DNA from: Scolanthus callimorphus
Taxonomy: Eukaryota > Cnidaria > Anthozoa > Actiniaria > Edwardsiidae
Assembly: GCA_033964015.1 (NCBI GenBank)
Contig: JAWWUD010000054.1
Span: 744,001 to 808,000 of the forward strand
Direction: 5' to 3'
DNA: 64,000 nucleotides
Shown: piece after piece, positions 31,173 through 44,000 of the stretch
How positions within the stretch are numbered: the stretch's first letter is position 1
How the letters are laid out: each line of letters opens with the position of its first letter
Translations under genes and position numbers: made by a program
The notes under the pieces: generated by a model
Database searches by the model: none
Seen by the model: the letters and a program-made list of their open reading frames with translations, nothing else
Told to the model about the DNA's origin: nothing

Positions 31173-31581
31173 TACGAAAATTAAAGCTTTTAGTATAATT
31201 TCTGAAGCCAAAATTTCAGCTCTCGCGCGTAGCGCTATATAAAGCGTTGTGGATGGGTACAGCAAACTAAGAACTGCAGCGATTTCTTTTTCATCTGAAT
31301 GAGATCCGCACCGTCGAAAGTAGCAGCGTCTATTTCTATTGAAAATTGATCTATTTACTTTTATTAGCACACATAAAAAAACAGCCAAAACATCCTTCAA
31401 GTATGGAACTAAAACATAGAACATGTTGAATTCGTGAGAACCAAATAAAATAGATTAAGTCAATACCTTATCTTCTTCCGTGTTGTTCGCCATCTTGGAT
31501 TCTTACACAGCCTCGTTTCAGTACTGCCAGCCTCGATTCCACGATAAACCATCATAAAACCATTGCGGATAAGTGATATCA

Positions 31582-33688
31582 CACAAGGAATTCAAGCCGT
31601 ACATCCCTTCGCAAACAAATCTTGAGCTGAGCCCTCAGTGAAGCTGCTGACCTGCTGTTATTTCGCATGCGCAGTAAGACAAAATAACCCCCCTCCCCAC
31701 AGTCAAACTCTGAAATTGAGATTCTGTTGGAAATGTGCCGAGGCAGACAACTGAGTTTTATAATTATATTTTAGCTGATCGGAGACACGAGGAAAGCTGA
31801 AAACTTCAACTAATCTTGATCAGTAACTGACCTTTGCATCTAGCACAATTATGACGCTTTGTATTCTCCCGGGGTCGCGTTTTAACTCACTGAATATTCC
31901 TGAGATGTTTTCGCAAGATGACGCCATGGGATTCGAGAGAGGAAATTTTGACGTCTCATTCCTCGAAAACTGAACCTAGTACCACGCTCGAACTTTCGTA
32001 TACCTTCAATTACCCTAAGAGGATTCAAGAAAAAGTGGAAAGTCTTTTGGAATTTGTGTCAAAGTTCTTTAACTTATTTATTTTCTTCGAGCGGTCGTTT
32101 CTGAAGAAATTCCTGTGTGAAATCATTCATTCGGTGTTCTTCGCTGATCGGAGGCCCGTCGAAAGCAGTAGAAAGTCGCATGGAATGCTGCGAGGTGTGG
32201 AAGATAGGAATTAGCCAAGAAAAAGCACCACGGAAGTGTATTCTGCAGAAATTCTTGTTTAGTGCTTGCCATCTTGAAATTGACAATGTTGTAGCAATAA
32301 TTATTCAGGTCAAAATTAAATACTTTTTGTGGAAAAACTGAACCTAGTACCATGACGAGAGTCGGCACATACATTCTACCGTCTACATTCATTCGTATCG
32401 ACGTGGAGTGGTTCTTGGAATTTGTGTCCAACATACTGAAATAAATTCATTCAAATAAGTATTCTTCCTACTACAGTGCAGCAATGTCATTTGCAATTAC
32501 ACTCCAAAAAAATCATTCAGAGATCTTCGCTGATCCGTGACTCGATTTAACAGATTTAAAGAAGTGGAAACTGAAAGTCATCTTGAATAGAATGCTACGA
32601 GGACTTTGACGCATTGGAGATATGAAACATTTGAATTTTTCAAGGAAAAGCATATCGAGATTTCAAGTATTCTTCGCTTGCCAACTTGAAATTAACAATG
32701 CATTGCAAGTAATTATTCAGGTGAAGTTAAATATTTTGTTGTGGAAAAACTGCACGAAGTACCATGACGAGAGTCAGAACAGATATTCTGCTATCCACAT
32801 TCGTTCGTATCGTCGTAGAGTTGTTCTTGGAATTTATGTCCAACATACTGAATATGAACGAGAAACATCAATAGAAGTATATGACTGGAAATGGCTAGAG
32901 TTTAATTAGTAGCAATTGCTTTTCGAGTTAGGTTCCTAGTATAGCCAGCACCATAGCCATAGCGAAGCAGATTTAGGGAAGATTATAACATAAAAACATA
33001 GCACTATAAAAACATAGCACTGATGTAAACGGATTGATTTGCAATAAAAAAGTTTCATAGCTGGATGGCTTGCGAAGTTATTGTCACGAGCGGTGATGAA
33101 GTCATTGCCTGGTGGAGTGCTGGCACTTGAAAGGTTCAAAGTATTCTCAACTCCCTATTTGTGTGTTTCCTGACATTACGTAAGCCGCATTTTCAGTTGA
33201 TTAGCTTAGAAAAATCCAAGAAATCGTCTCTAGTCTTGGCCGCAATAAATTTGTACAAGCGCAGTTTGCACCAAGCTTATAACCATAATATCCGCTCTAT
33301 CACAAAAACATTCAGAAACTTCTAGCTATAAAGAGTGCGCACATCAGAAATCGCGGACTTTCTGAAAACATACACAATATTTTCTTTTATATTAATACAA
33401 ATCAAGAGAAAATAAATCATTTTCTCTTGTTCAAATATGCTATTATCGCTTCGGAATCATTCACTCGATGTGTTATCTGAATCGTAAACACTATTCGAAT
33501 TCTCGCTTCGCATCGAAAAGATCACGCAATTTGGAATTTGACTGCAGCTTTTACACAAGACAGCTGTACATATTGATTTTACAATGTGGGCTCATGAATA
33601 AATTCCAGCGCGCGCATATATTTAGGCAGGATACGAGTCCGCACAAGTTTTGCTCGTTTCGATTAGATTTCCGCTCGAATTCCTTGTG
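31582..33688. mobile_element. 2.1-kb DNA transposon with ATCA duplication
   Basis: The ends CACAAGGAATTC and GAATTCCTTGTG are inverted and flanked by ATCA (31578-31581, 33689-33692). The paralogous left-arm site near 17630 carries one ATCA equivalent and no element, so the insertion is certain. Internally a ~200-bp segment occurs twice (about 32245-32440 and 32665-32860). Reading frames of up to 103 residues are not recognisable, so it is probably non-autonomous. Confidence 0.9.
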
Positions 33689-34068
33689 ATCAGAGAATTG
33701 GTTATTTAGCAATAACCACATTAGTTAATTTGGTTATATGCCAAAAACCATTTTACGCCGTATTAAACCCTTTTACACCGTATTGCTTATATCTCTAAAA
33801 CATTTTTTATTACCTAAGGCATTTGCGGCATATAAAGGAAATGTATGCATATAATGAAAATACTTACATATAAATATTTTTACATTTGGCACCCCATATG
33901 AAGGAAGTGGAGTTTTATTATATCCCGGCGTTGTAGAAATGGTTGTAGCTTGGACGAGTGGACGCGACCGCACGAAGCAGAGGATAGAGCCAAATGGTCA
34001 AGTGAATGCTAATGAGTCATACCTTAAATATTCGCACTAATGACACCATTGAAAATAGCACAGGCAAC

Positions 34069-35061
34069 ATGGGGAGCGTTGTAGTTCAAATGAACTCTTC
34101 CGATGCTAACAAGAATGGTCGAGACCGAGAAATTTGCATTCTCTCCTTGCTGGCGCCGCTGCTCTTTTTGATGAAGGTTTGCGGGCTTTGCATTGGTTCC
34201 AGAGAGGAGCTTTATGGTTCAAACTGCAAACTGTCGCAGTTTTCTCTTCAGCTAAGGCGTGTTTATCAAGTTATTGTACTGCTTGTAATCTGGATAAACT
34301 GTGGAAGAATGTGTGCTATTTTTTGGGTCGACAAAACCCCACAAACCACAGAAGTGAAGATAGTGTCATTCGTTTGGGGGTTGCAGGTTGGTTTGGCTGC
34401 TCTAGTTTGTGTGTGGAACCTAAGATTACTGCCTGGGAACTCAAAATTTAGAAAGTTCGTTTTTCATTGGAACTCTCAAAAACACTTCGACAAAATCACA
34501 GATGCTGCATTAATGCGGAAAACCGTTAGATCAGCAGTGATTCTATGTGTTGTTTTGTTTATTTTCAATCTCGCGTTTCTTTTAGTTCTCTTTTTCGCAC
34601 CCATAGAAGCGTTACAAAATATTCGTAAAGCTTTCATTGCTCCAATTCAAGATGAAACTGCAGGGAAGGTTGTTATAATAATATTACTAGCATTTTGCAC
34701 GACCGCGTGGGTTCTTCCTTTCGCGCTATATTGCGTGACATGTCTACTCCTTATCAATCAATGCCAAGGGTTGAAAAAGGCCATGGGCGTGACAGTCACG
34801 CAACATGAGTTGAACAAGATCCATTCAATGCGACAGCAGCATTCCGCGTTGTGTGACGCAGTACGTCACGCAGACAGCCTGTTTACAATGATTGCTTTGA
34901 CATGCTTCCTGACGAACATCCCCTTGGTGTGTTTTCTACTGTTCGATATCGTATTCGCGCCGTTGCATATCGCTGCGAAGGTCGCCATGGGTTTCTGGTT
35001 TCTATCTGGGCTGGTAGCAGTGGTCGGAGTCTCAATGATAGGGCATCGCATCAACAGTGAG
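34069..35061 (+). CDS. GRL exon 1 (six predicted membrane helices)
   Basis: This exon encodes residues 1-331, including the loop QQHSALCDAVRHADSLF before helix 5, which has the spacing of the GR intracellular loop. The frame is open to a stop at 35128-35130. Without splicing the product would lack helix 7, so I end the exon at 35061. Confidence 0.8.
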
Positions 35062-38000
35062 GTTGGTATCCCTGTGTTAGATGATATAGCGCGCCTGTGC
35101 GGAAGCAAAAGAGGAAAATACTCAACTTGAATCTCGTTTGGCCACCTCAACTTGCATCTCGTTTGGCCACCTCAACGCAAGTGAACGCAAGTCCGTGCGA
35201 GTCCCATTTTGCGTCAATTTGCATGAACTTGCGTTTCGTTTGGCCAGGGCTTAAAAATATGCACCAAAGAACGCGCCATCATCAGCGCGCGCACCAAAGA
35301 ACTTAAAAGAACCAATGAAGACGCCGTTTGGCAGCTGCACGCGCGTAAAACCTTATAGGCAAGCGCGCGTTGTTTTGTCTTTGATATGGTACAAAACAAA
35401 TGTCTTCTGATTTTCCCTGGTATGACCTCTTTATACCACGGAATGACGTATCAAAGTGGTCAAAATGTTGTGGACTCACGAGGCGCATTTGTTAAATTAT
35501 AAAATGCGATTTACAGATGTGAGATGTCCGATATCTAAGGGCTGGTTCTCACTGGAACGCAAGCGCAAACGCAAGGATATCTCCCTTTTGTGGTTCACAC
35601 TAAAAACGCAAGCGCAAGAAAAGCGAGACATTGCGTTCCCCTTCGCTTGCATCTAGTGTGAATCAAGTGAACGCAAGAGCGTAAAGGCTGGTTCTCACTG
35701 AAACGCAAGCGCAAACGCAAGGATATCTCCCTTTTGTGGTTCACACTACAAACGCAAGCGCAAGAAAAGCGAGACATTGCGTTCCCCTTCGCTTGCGTCT
35801 AGTGTGAATCAAGTGAACGTAGGCGTAAAGGCTGGTTCTCACTGGAACGCAAGCGCAAGCGCATCAATCTCCTATATTTCTCGTTTTTGATTCACACTAG
35901 ATAAGCGTAGACGCAAGCGCAAGAAATTCAAGATATTGCGTTCCCTTGCGCTTGCGTCTTGCGTCAAGTGAACGCAAGCGCAAGTAAACTAAACTAATCA
36001 ATGTTGTTTTTTAGCTTGCGATTCCGCTTGCGTCGCGACGATTCACACTTGCCTGGCGCTGGCGTCCTGCATATGCGCTCAAGCGAGAACTAGCTTTTAC
36101 AATGCAATTTACAATCATGAGTGTAGAGGGTTGACTAGTCCAGTCCCTGAACTCTCCTTCGCGGCTCCGGTGTTGTCTGTGGTCGCCGAAACGAGAGTCC
36201 AGAAACCTTTGGATGCGCATGCGCTAGATCTGACCAAGAACTTGGGTTTTTTCGTTAGTGCGCATGGTCCAAATAACGCTGTCGGAAATTGGTTGTTGGC
36301 TACATGAATTTTGTCCATCAAGATAGGACGCCCTTGTGACCGTAACCGCGAAAATTCAACAAACAATCTCCGACAGCGGTATTTGGATCATGCGCACTAA
36401 CAAAAAAACCCAAGTTCTTGGTCAGATCTAGCGCATGCGCATCCAAAGGTTTCTGGACTCTCGTTTCGGCGACCACAGACAACACCGGAGCCGCGAAGGA
36501 GAGTTCAGGGACTGGACTAAGGGTTGACCAGCAGAGCGGTTTAACGCACCCCATTGGGTTCCTAAGGTGTAGCGAATTGGGAGACGGGATATCGATTGAT
36601 CGTCTCATCCGAAAGACGAATTATATGTGTAGCATCCTCCGCCGGCATAGCTCGAAAGAAAAAAAAAAGAAAGAGAAAAGCCGAAAGAACTACCGAGCGT
36701 AATGCCTGTGGAGGAGCCTATTACGTGTGTAAATGCATCAGCTTTGTCATCAAATGAAATACAACCAAGACATGTGAGTCGTTTTTTTCATGGGTTATCT
36801 ACTTGTAATATTCCCCTCTTGAATTTCTCTTTAGGTCCACTCGTTTTCCGACGTTCTTCAACAAATAGAGATTCGTGGAATTGATCTGGACACTCAAACA
36901 GAGGTGAGTAGAAATCATTAAACCTCAGCCAACCGATAGTGTCTCCACTAGAATGCTTGCAGTCTTCCAGCATTTGACATACACTGAAACACGGTTCAGC
37001 TGTTCACACGAGACTGGTAGAAAACCGGACCGGTACATTTCTGGTACGGTGTACCTTCTATTCATACGGTACCGATACAATTCTGGCACGTTTTGCAACA
37101 GTGTTCACACGGCCTAGCCGTGCCAAAATCGATCCGGTCTGGACGAAAAAACAGATTTGCTCAAGTTTGCTCATGAGCAATTTCTTATAACCTAATGTGA
37201 ACGCGAGACGGTACCAGAATTGTACCGGTCCGAATTTGTACCGATCTCGTGTGAATGGGGTCTGAAATAATTTAACATTCAAACCTCTGGCGCAATCTAG
37301 CTGATGTATTTTTAACAAAACAAAATATAGCTGATGTTGTTTCTGGCCAAGCTGAATGGAGACCAAGTTGGGATAACAGCTGGAGGCTTTGTGCTCATCA
37401 ACAAGTCTGTTCTTGTAACGGTAAGTGAAGTCTCAGCGGTAACTAGAGCACTAGGTTTCGTATGACTGTGAAAAATGCGGTGACACGGCGCGGCACGGAA
37501 CACCTGCTGTAAATACGTAATGAGATCGCATAGTCGCGGCACGGAACACCTGCTGTAAATACGTAATGAGATCGCATAGTCGCGGCACGGAACACCTGCT
37601 GTAAATACGTAATGAGATCGCATAGTTGCGGCACGGAACACCTGCTGTAAATACGGAATGAGATCGCATAGTCGCGGCACGGAACACCTGCTGTAAATAC
37701 GTAATGAGATCGCATAGTCGCGGCACGGAACACCTGCTGTAAATACGTAATGAGATCGCATAGTCGCGGCACGGAACACCTGCTGTAAATACGTAATGAG
37801 ATCGCATAGTCGCGGCACGGAACACCTGCTGTAAATACAGTACTCATTCAGCTATGACCGGTCACGTTTTACTCAGTGCTCTCTTCGTCGTCTTTTTATC
37901 GCTATTTAACCACTCGTGCTACTGGAAAACCTGCAATGGGTCAATCTAAACACTCAAGGAACATCATGGAGTGAAAGTTGGGCCGATTATGCTCCTCTCC

Positions 38001-41000
38001 TTCAAGAAACCGGAGATTGTTTGCTTCACTTTGGTTTGACTCAGCGCGGGACAGCGTTGGTAGCTCATTTCCATCACAAGGCCCTGGATTCCGACATTAG
38101 CGTGCTATTGTCCTACTGGTGTGACTGGAATAGCAAGTTGTTCTGGCTGAGTTCACCTGTTAGCCGGCTGGTATGTTCGGCACCCCGTGTCAAGATCAGA
38201 CGTGCCAAGCGTCCGTGCGCCTACTATGCTAACACCTCTGCCTCGTTTCGCTGCCCGCTGCATGGGGATTTGGTATTCAAATTAAATCCCGGCCCTGTCA
38301 ACAATGCCGGTCATTCCAACTCACTCAACAATTGTCCTCGGAACAAAAACACTCGTCGCGCAGCCCCTGTTTGTGGAGTCTGTGTGAAAGCCGTGAAACG
38401 CAATCAAAACGCTTCCTTTGTGACGTTTGCAAGGATTTTACTCATGCGCGATGTGCGCAGACAAATGTTTGCATCAAAACAATCCGTTTGGACTCTCTCT
38501 GTACATGGACCTGTTCAAAATGCTTGCTATCCGAGTTGCCATTCTTTGATCAGCGCTCGCTTGACAACAGTGACGTAGCTGATGACGGGCTACCTGTGGA
38601 TGAAGACCAACACCTGAACGCCTCGCAACTCAGACAAGTACACGATGCCCCGTGTGATAAAATACAAGAAATCCTGAGGATAAAAGACTCAAATAGAGCC
38701 CTTGTGGTACACCTGAACATCAATAGTCTACAAAATAAGTTTGACGACATCAAGCTACTAAACATCACACTGAAAGCTCATATTTTGGTCCTGTCCGAGA
38801 CTAAGATCGACCGTTCCTATCCGAATGCACAGTTCCGACTACCAGGATACCAGATGTATCGTCAAGATCGGGCTAAAGGAGGTGGTGGACTACTTGCATA
38901 CTTCTCCACCACCACTCCCTCTAAGAAACTGAAACTCCCCAAGACCTACACAACCATCGAAGCAATTGCGGTCGAATGCTCTATCGGCAGGCGCGAGCTG
39001 ATCTTCTTGGCCACATACAGACCACCTAAAAAGAACACAGGACCTAGATATCTAAGAAGGGTCGAGGAAGAACTAAACAATCTCTTTCAATGGGCAAATC
39101 TGCAAAAGCAAACAGTCGTAGCTGTTGGTGATCTCAACATGGACAGGCTCGAGCCCCAAAAAGGAGAAGGGAAGGTCTTAAAAGATATTGAGGAAGTCAA
39201 TGACCTAAACTGCCTGATCACGGAACCCACAAGAATTACGGACCACTCTGAGACTCTACTCGATGTCCTCCTTACCAATTCACCGGAGCTTTTTAAGCAG
39301 TGTGGGGCCTATCAACCCGGACTTAGTGATCATCACTTGATCTACGGTGTAATGGATGAAAAAGTCACCAAGCATAAGCAAAAAATAATAGAGTTCAGGC
39401 AAACCAAGGACGTCGACTTCGATCAACTCAACAAAGACCTCGTGGAAGCACCGTGGCATGTGGGTGAAATCTTCAACGAAATCGACGACAAGTATGATTT
39501 CTGGAAAGGAATGTTCGAGCATGTAGTAGACGACCACGCCCCCATCACAAGGAAAAGAGTCAGGGGCAAGGACATTCCTTATATGACTCCTGAATGGAAA
39601 AGGGCCATACGCGAGAAGCGGAAGTATGCAGCCAGGTTCGCTAAAGAAAGGACTGCAGAAAACTTTGAACTTAAGAAAAAGTACAGAAATATTGCAACAC
39701 GTGAACGCAGGAAAGCAATAAGAGCCTATTGGCACTTAAAATCAGAGTCAGCAAACTCTAAACCTTCGGAGTTCTTTGACACATTTAGGCCTTTCATTAG
39801 CGATAAGAGCAAAGAGGAATCGCCTATTTACCTAAAGGATAAAGATAACTGTGTCGTTACGGACCAGCCCACGGTAGCAGACATGTTCGCAAGCTACTTC
39901 ACCGACGTCGCTAAGGACATCGGTGGCACCGCGGCTCGCAACTTAGATGCAGACGCTCTTGGAAACCATAACAGCATCAGGTCTATTCGTGAGGCGCATC
40001 ACCCAGCCTCATTTGAGTTCCAGCCGACAACAATGGAGACTGTCAAGACCCTCCTGGAAAAACTAAATCCGAGAAAGTCAGGCGGGTGGGACAAGAGTAT
40101 CACGCCCAGATTGCTGAAGTCTGTGGCAGAAGGCATTTCACCAGCCTTGACGACCCTTTACAATAGCTGCATTGTGCAAAATACGTGGCCCTCGCTCTGG
40201 AAGAGAGGGGAATGGACACCGGTGTTTAAAAAGGACGATCAACAGGAAGATAAAAACTATAGACCTATAACATCTTTGCTCATTGTCGACAAAGTGTTTG
40301 AACAGTTGCTAAGTACTCAGATAAATGGTCGCTATAACCAACACCTCTATCAGAGAATGACTGCTTATCGAAAACGTCACAGTTGTGAGACCACCCTGCT
40401 AGTGTTACTCGAGGATTGGAAACTAGCAATCGATAACAAGAAACTTGTACACCTCCTCTCTACTGACATGAGTAAAGCGTTCGATTCTTTAAGCCACCCT
40501 CTACTTCTAAAGAAACTTGAAGCCTACGGCTTTAAGGGGAACTCACTTAAACTTATGGAATCGTTCTTCACAGATCGCTATAACCGAGTTAAACTACAAG
40601 GAGTCTCCAGTGATTGAAAACTGATGGTTAGAGGTTGCCCACAAGGGTCCTCTTTCGGTCCACTCCTTTGGAACCTGTTCCAAAATGATATGGCTCAGCT
40701 GGTCAAGGATGGTAACCTAACCATGTACGCCGATGATCATCAACTCTACACCACAGCGAAAGATCACAATACGGCTCGTGAATCGCTACAGAACATTGGC
40801 CAAACAGCTCTCTCTTGGTACAACGATAACTTTCTCCTGGCCAACCCTGACAAGTTTCAGTGCCTTGTCGTGAACCCTAGGGACCTTGACAAGGATCATG
40901 GTGCCGATGAACCATGTGACCTCTGCATTAATGATCAAGTAGTAAAGACCACCTCCTCTGTCAAGTTACTAGGGGTGGATATAGACGACAGTCTGAACTT

Positions 41001-44000
41001 TTCCTTACATATTAGTGAAGTCTGTAAAAAGGCGGGACGGAAAATAGGTGTGCTGATGCGGCTTAGAAATTTAATCCCCTGTAGCGCCAAACTGCAGCTG
41101 TTCAAGGCTTATGTCTTACCCAACTTGACATATTGCCACCTTGTTTGGCACTTCTCAAAGGCTTCGGACACACGCAAACTGGAACGCCTACAAGAGAGAG
41201 CGCTTAGGGCTGTCTATAGAACTCACACAGATAGTTACGACGACCTCCTCAAAAAGGCCAGGCTGCCTACCCTCCAAAACAGGCGCCTTCAAGACATTGC
41301 TATTTTAATGTATAAAGTAAAGTACGGCCTTGCCCCGTCTTGCATATCTCAGCTCTTTGAGCTTAAGTCAAACTACCGTTCCCTTAGAAATAGTGACTTT
41401 ACTAAGCCCCGGTTCAACACTACTTTCGGTAAACATTCCTTGAGATTTCTTGGCCCGACCATCTGGTCGAAACTCAGCACTACCCTTAGAAATGCGCCTA
41501 GTCTGAATAGTTTTAAAGTTAATATTAGGAAGATAGATCTTGCGGGTTTCCTCGATAACAACGATAATTGTTGTGGTCTTTGCACCTCCTAGCGTCCTAG
41601 GTGTCGTGCTGGTAGACCGCGGCGGTTACCGTTGTTGTCTCATGAAACCTGCACGATCTCATCTAAATTTGAATTTAATATAGATGCATGTTATTTATTT
41701 ATTTATTATTTAACACCTGCTGTAAATACGTAATGAGATCGCATAGTCGCGGCACGGAACACCTGCTGTAAATACGTAATGAGATCGCATAGTCGCGGCA
41801 CGGAACACCTGCTGTAAATACGTAATGAGATCGCATAGTCGCGGCACGGAACACCTGCTGTAAATACGTAATGAGATCGCATAGTCGCGGCACGGAACAC
41901 CTGCTGTAAATACGTAATGAGATCGCGTAGTCACGGCACGGAACACCTGCTGTAAATACGTAATGAGATCGCGTAGTCGCGGCACGGAACACCTGCTGTA
42001 AATACGTAATGAGATCGCGTAGTCGCGGCACGGAACACCTGCTGTAAATACGTAATGAGATCGCGTAGTCGCGGCACGGAACACCTGCTGTAAATACGTA
42101 ATGAGATCGCCTAGTCGCGGCACGGAACACCTGCTGTAACATGAGGAGCTTTAGGTCGCTCGTATGACGTCACATTTAATGAGCATATCTTTCATTGAGA
42201 TCTGTCAACAACACACTAAGCGGGAAGTACGAATCAGCAGAGGTGTTGCCTACTGCCCCGCATCTGTCAGTAAAAACCGGGATAGGATTGCAGAATCTAT
42301 GAATTTGCATATTAAGATCAGTAAATAAATGGCGGGATAGTGGCGGCAGTTCTCTAGTCCACGAGGTTCACTCCAATGTTACTACCGACAATACGTACAA
42401 CATGCAGGCGGTATTAGCTCGTGTAAAACATTCATTGTAACAATGTGTGGTACGGTAAGGTTGCTATTCCCAAGTAAGTATTCCAGTGACTCAAAACTGC
42501 CTTCCTACCATAATAGACAGAGCATAGTGGCGGGAAAGCTAAGGACGTATCTTTGACATGAGAGAAATGATGAATCCTTGTCGGTTTTCGCTTTTCTTTC
42601 GACTTCACCTTCAACTGCGAAGTACTTCTGTATCTAACCTAGAACCTGGAAATTGTTACGACTTTTTGCGCTGAGATATCAAAAGTAAATATGCAATGGT
42701 GTCGCTTCATACTGGGGCATTAGCTTGCCTGACTTTAGCGCTTATCGAAGCCTATCAAAGAAATGATTTAAAAGTATAGCAAAGAATGCAATAGTGTCGC
42801 TTCATACTGGGGCATTAACTTGCCTGTATGCCTATTTCAGATGCTATATTTTGGTCACGACTTTTGCGCTAACATATCAAAGTAATGCTTTAAAAGTTTA
42901 TGCAAAAATGCAATTATAGTGTCGCTTCATACTGGGGCATTAACTTGCCTGTATGCTTATTTCTGATGCTATATTTTGGTCACGACTTTTGCGCTAACAT
43001 ATCAAAGTAAGTGCTTTAAAAGTTTATGCGAAAATGCACTATAGTGTCGCTTCATGCTGGGGCATTAACTTGCCTGTATGCCTATTTCAGATGCTATATT
43101 TTGGTCACGACTTTTGCGCTAACATATCAAAGTAATGCTTTAGAAGTTTATGCGAAATGCAACTATAGTGTCGCTTCATACTGGGGCATTAACTTGCCTG
43201 TATGCCTATTTCAGATGCTATATTTTGGTCAAGACTGTTGCGCTAACATATCAAAGTAATGCTAGTTATAAACGTTTATGCAAAAAATGCAATTATAGTG
43301 TCGCTTCATACTGGGGCATTAACTTGCCTGTATGCCTATTTCAGATGCTATATTTTGGTCACGACTTTTGCGCTAACATATCAAAGTAAGTGCTTTAAAA
43401 GTTTATGCGAAAATGCAACTATAGTGTCGCTTCATACTGGGGCATTAACTTGCCTGTATGCCTATTTCAGATGCTATATTTTGGTCACGACTTTTGCGCT
43501 AACATATCAAAGTAATGCTTTAGAAGTTTATGCGAAAATGCAACTATAGTGTCGCTTCATACTGGGGCATTAACTTGCCTGTATGCCTATTTCAGATGCT
43601 ATATTTTGGTCAAGACTGTTGCGCTAACATATCAAAGTAATGCTAGTTATAAACGTTTATGCAAAAAATGCAATTATAGTGTCGCTTCATACTGGGGCAT
43701 TAACTTGCCTGTATGCCTATTTCAGATGCTATATTTTGGTCACGACTTTTGCGCTAACATATCAAAGTAATGCTTTAAAAGTTTATGCAAAAATGCAATT
43801 AGTGTCGCTTCATACTGGGGCATTAACTTGCCTGTATGCTTATTTCAGATGCTATATTTTGGTCACGACTTTTGCGCTAACATATCAAAGTAAGTGCTTT
43901 AAAAGTTTATGCGAAAATGCAACTATAAGTGTCGCTTCATACTGGGGCATTAACTTGCCTGTATGCCTATTTCAGATGCTATATTTTGGTCACGACTTTT

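Larger units (their letters stand above)
17414..33898. mobile_element. 16.5-kb giant inverted-repeat (foldback-like) structure
   Basis: The left end TATGGGGTGCCAAATGTAAA and the right end, its inverse at 33879-33898, are flanked by TGAAGG (17408-17413 and 33899-33904). Homologous inverted blocks follow in order: 17414-18300 with 31040-33898; 18540-18800 with 30150-30500; 19140-20670 with 29977-30135; the 44-bp satellite at 20796-22560 with 27005-27765; and 24600-24980 with 26580-26850. Outer arms look roughly 80-90% alike by eye. Each arm has its own later insertions. No intact gene was found inside. Foldback elements, Galileo-like elements and non-autonomous Mavericks (6-bp duplication) are possible classes. 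An inverted segmental duplication is the alternative, but the paired flanks argue for insertion. Confidence 0.7.
37839..41711 (+). mobile_element. Full-length LINE (CR1-like) inserted in the satellite
   Basis: The element runs from AGTACTCATTCAGC to a TTTA-rich tail. The 18-bp word AACACCTGCTGTAAATAC sits on both sides (37821-37838, 41712-41729), which is a target duplication or simply the satellite unit. It encodes a PHD-like finger, an APE endonuclease and a reverse transcriptase. It is 3.87 kb and complete in outline, but it carries a frameshift and an in-frame stop. Confidence 0.92.

Noticed and set aside
17414..33898. Maverick/Polinton element with genes
   Set aside because: Size and 6-bp flanks fit, but the ends do not resemble Maverick termini and no polymerase, integrase, protease or capsid gene was found.
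39280..39735. 151-residue minus-strand frame
   Set aside because: It is a shadow of the LINE endonuclease-RT frame.
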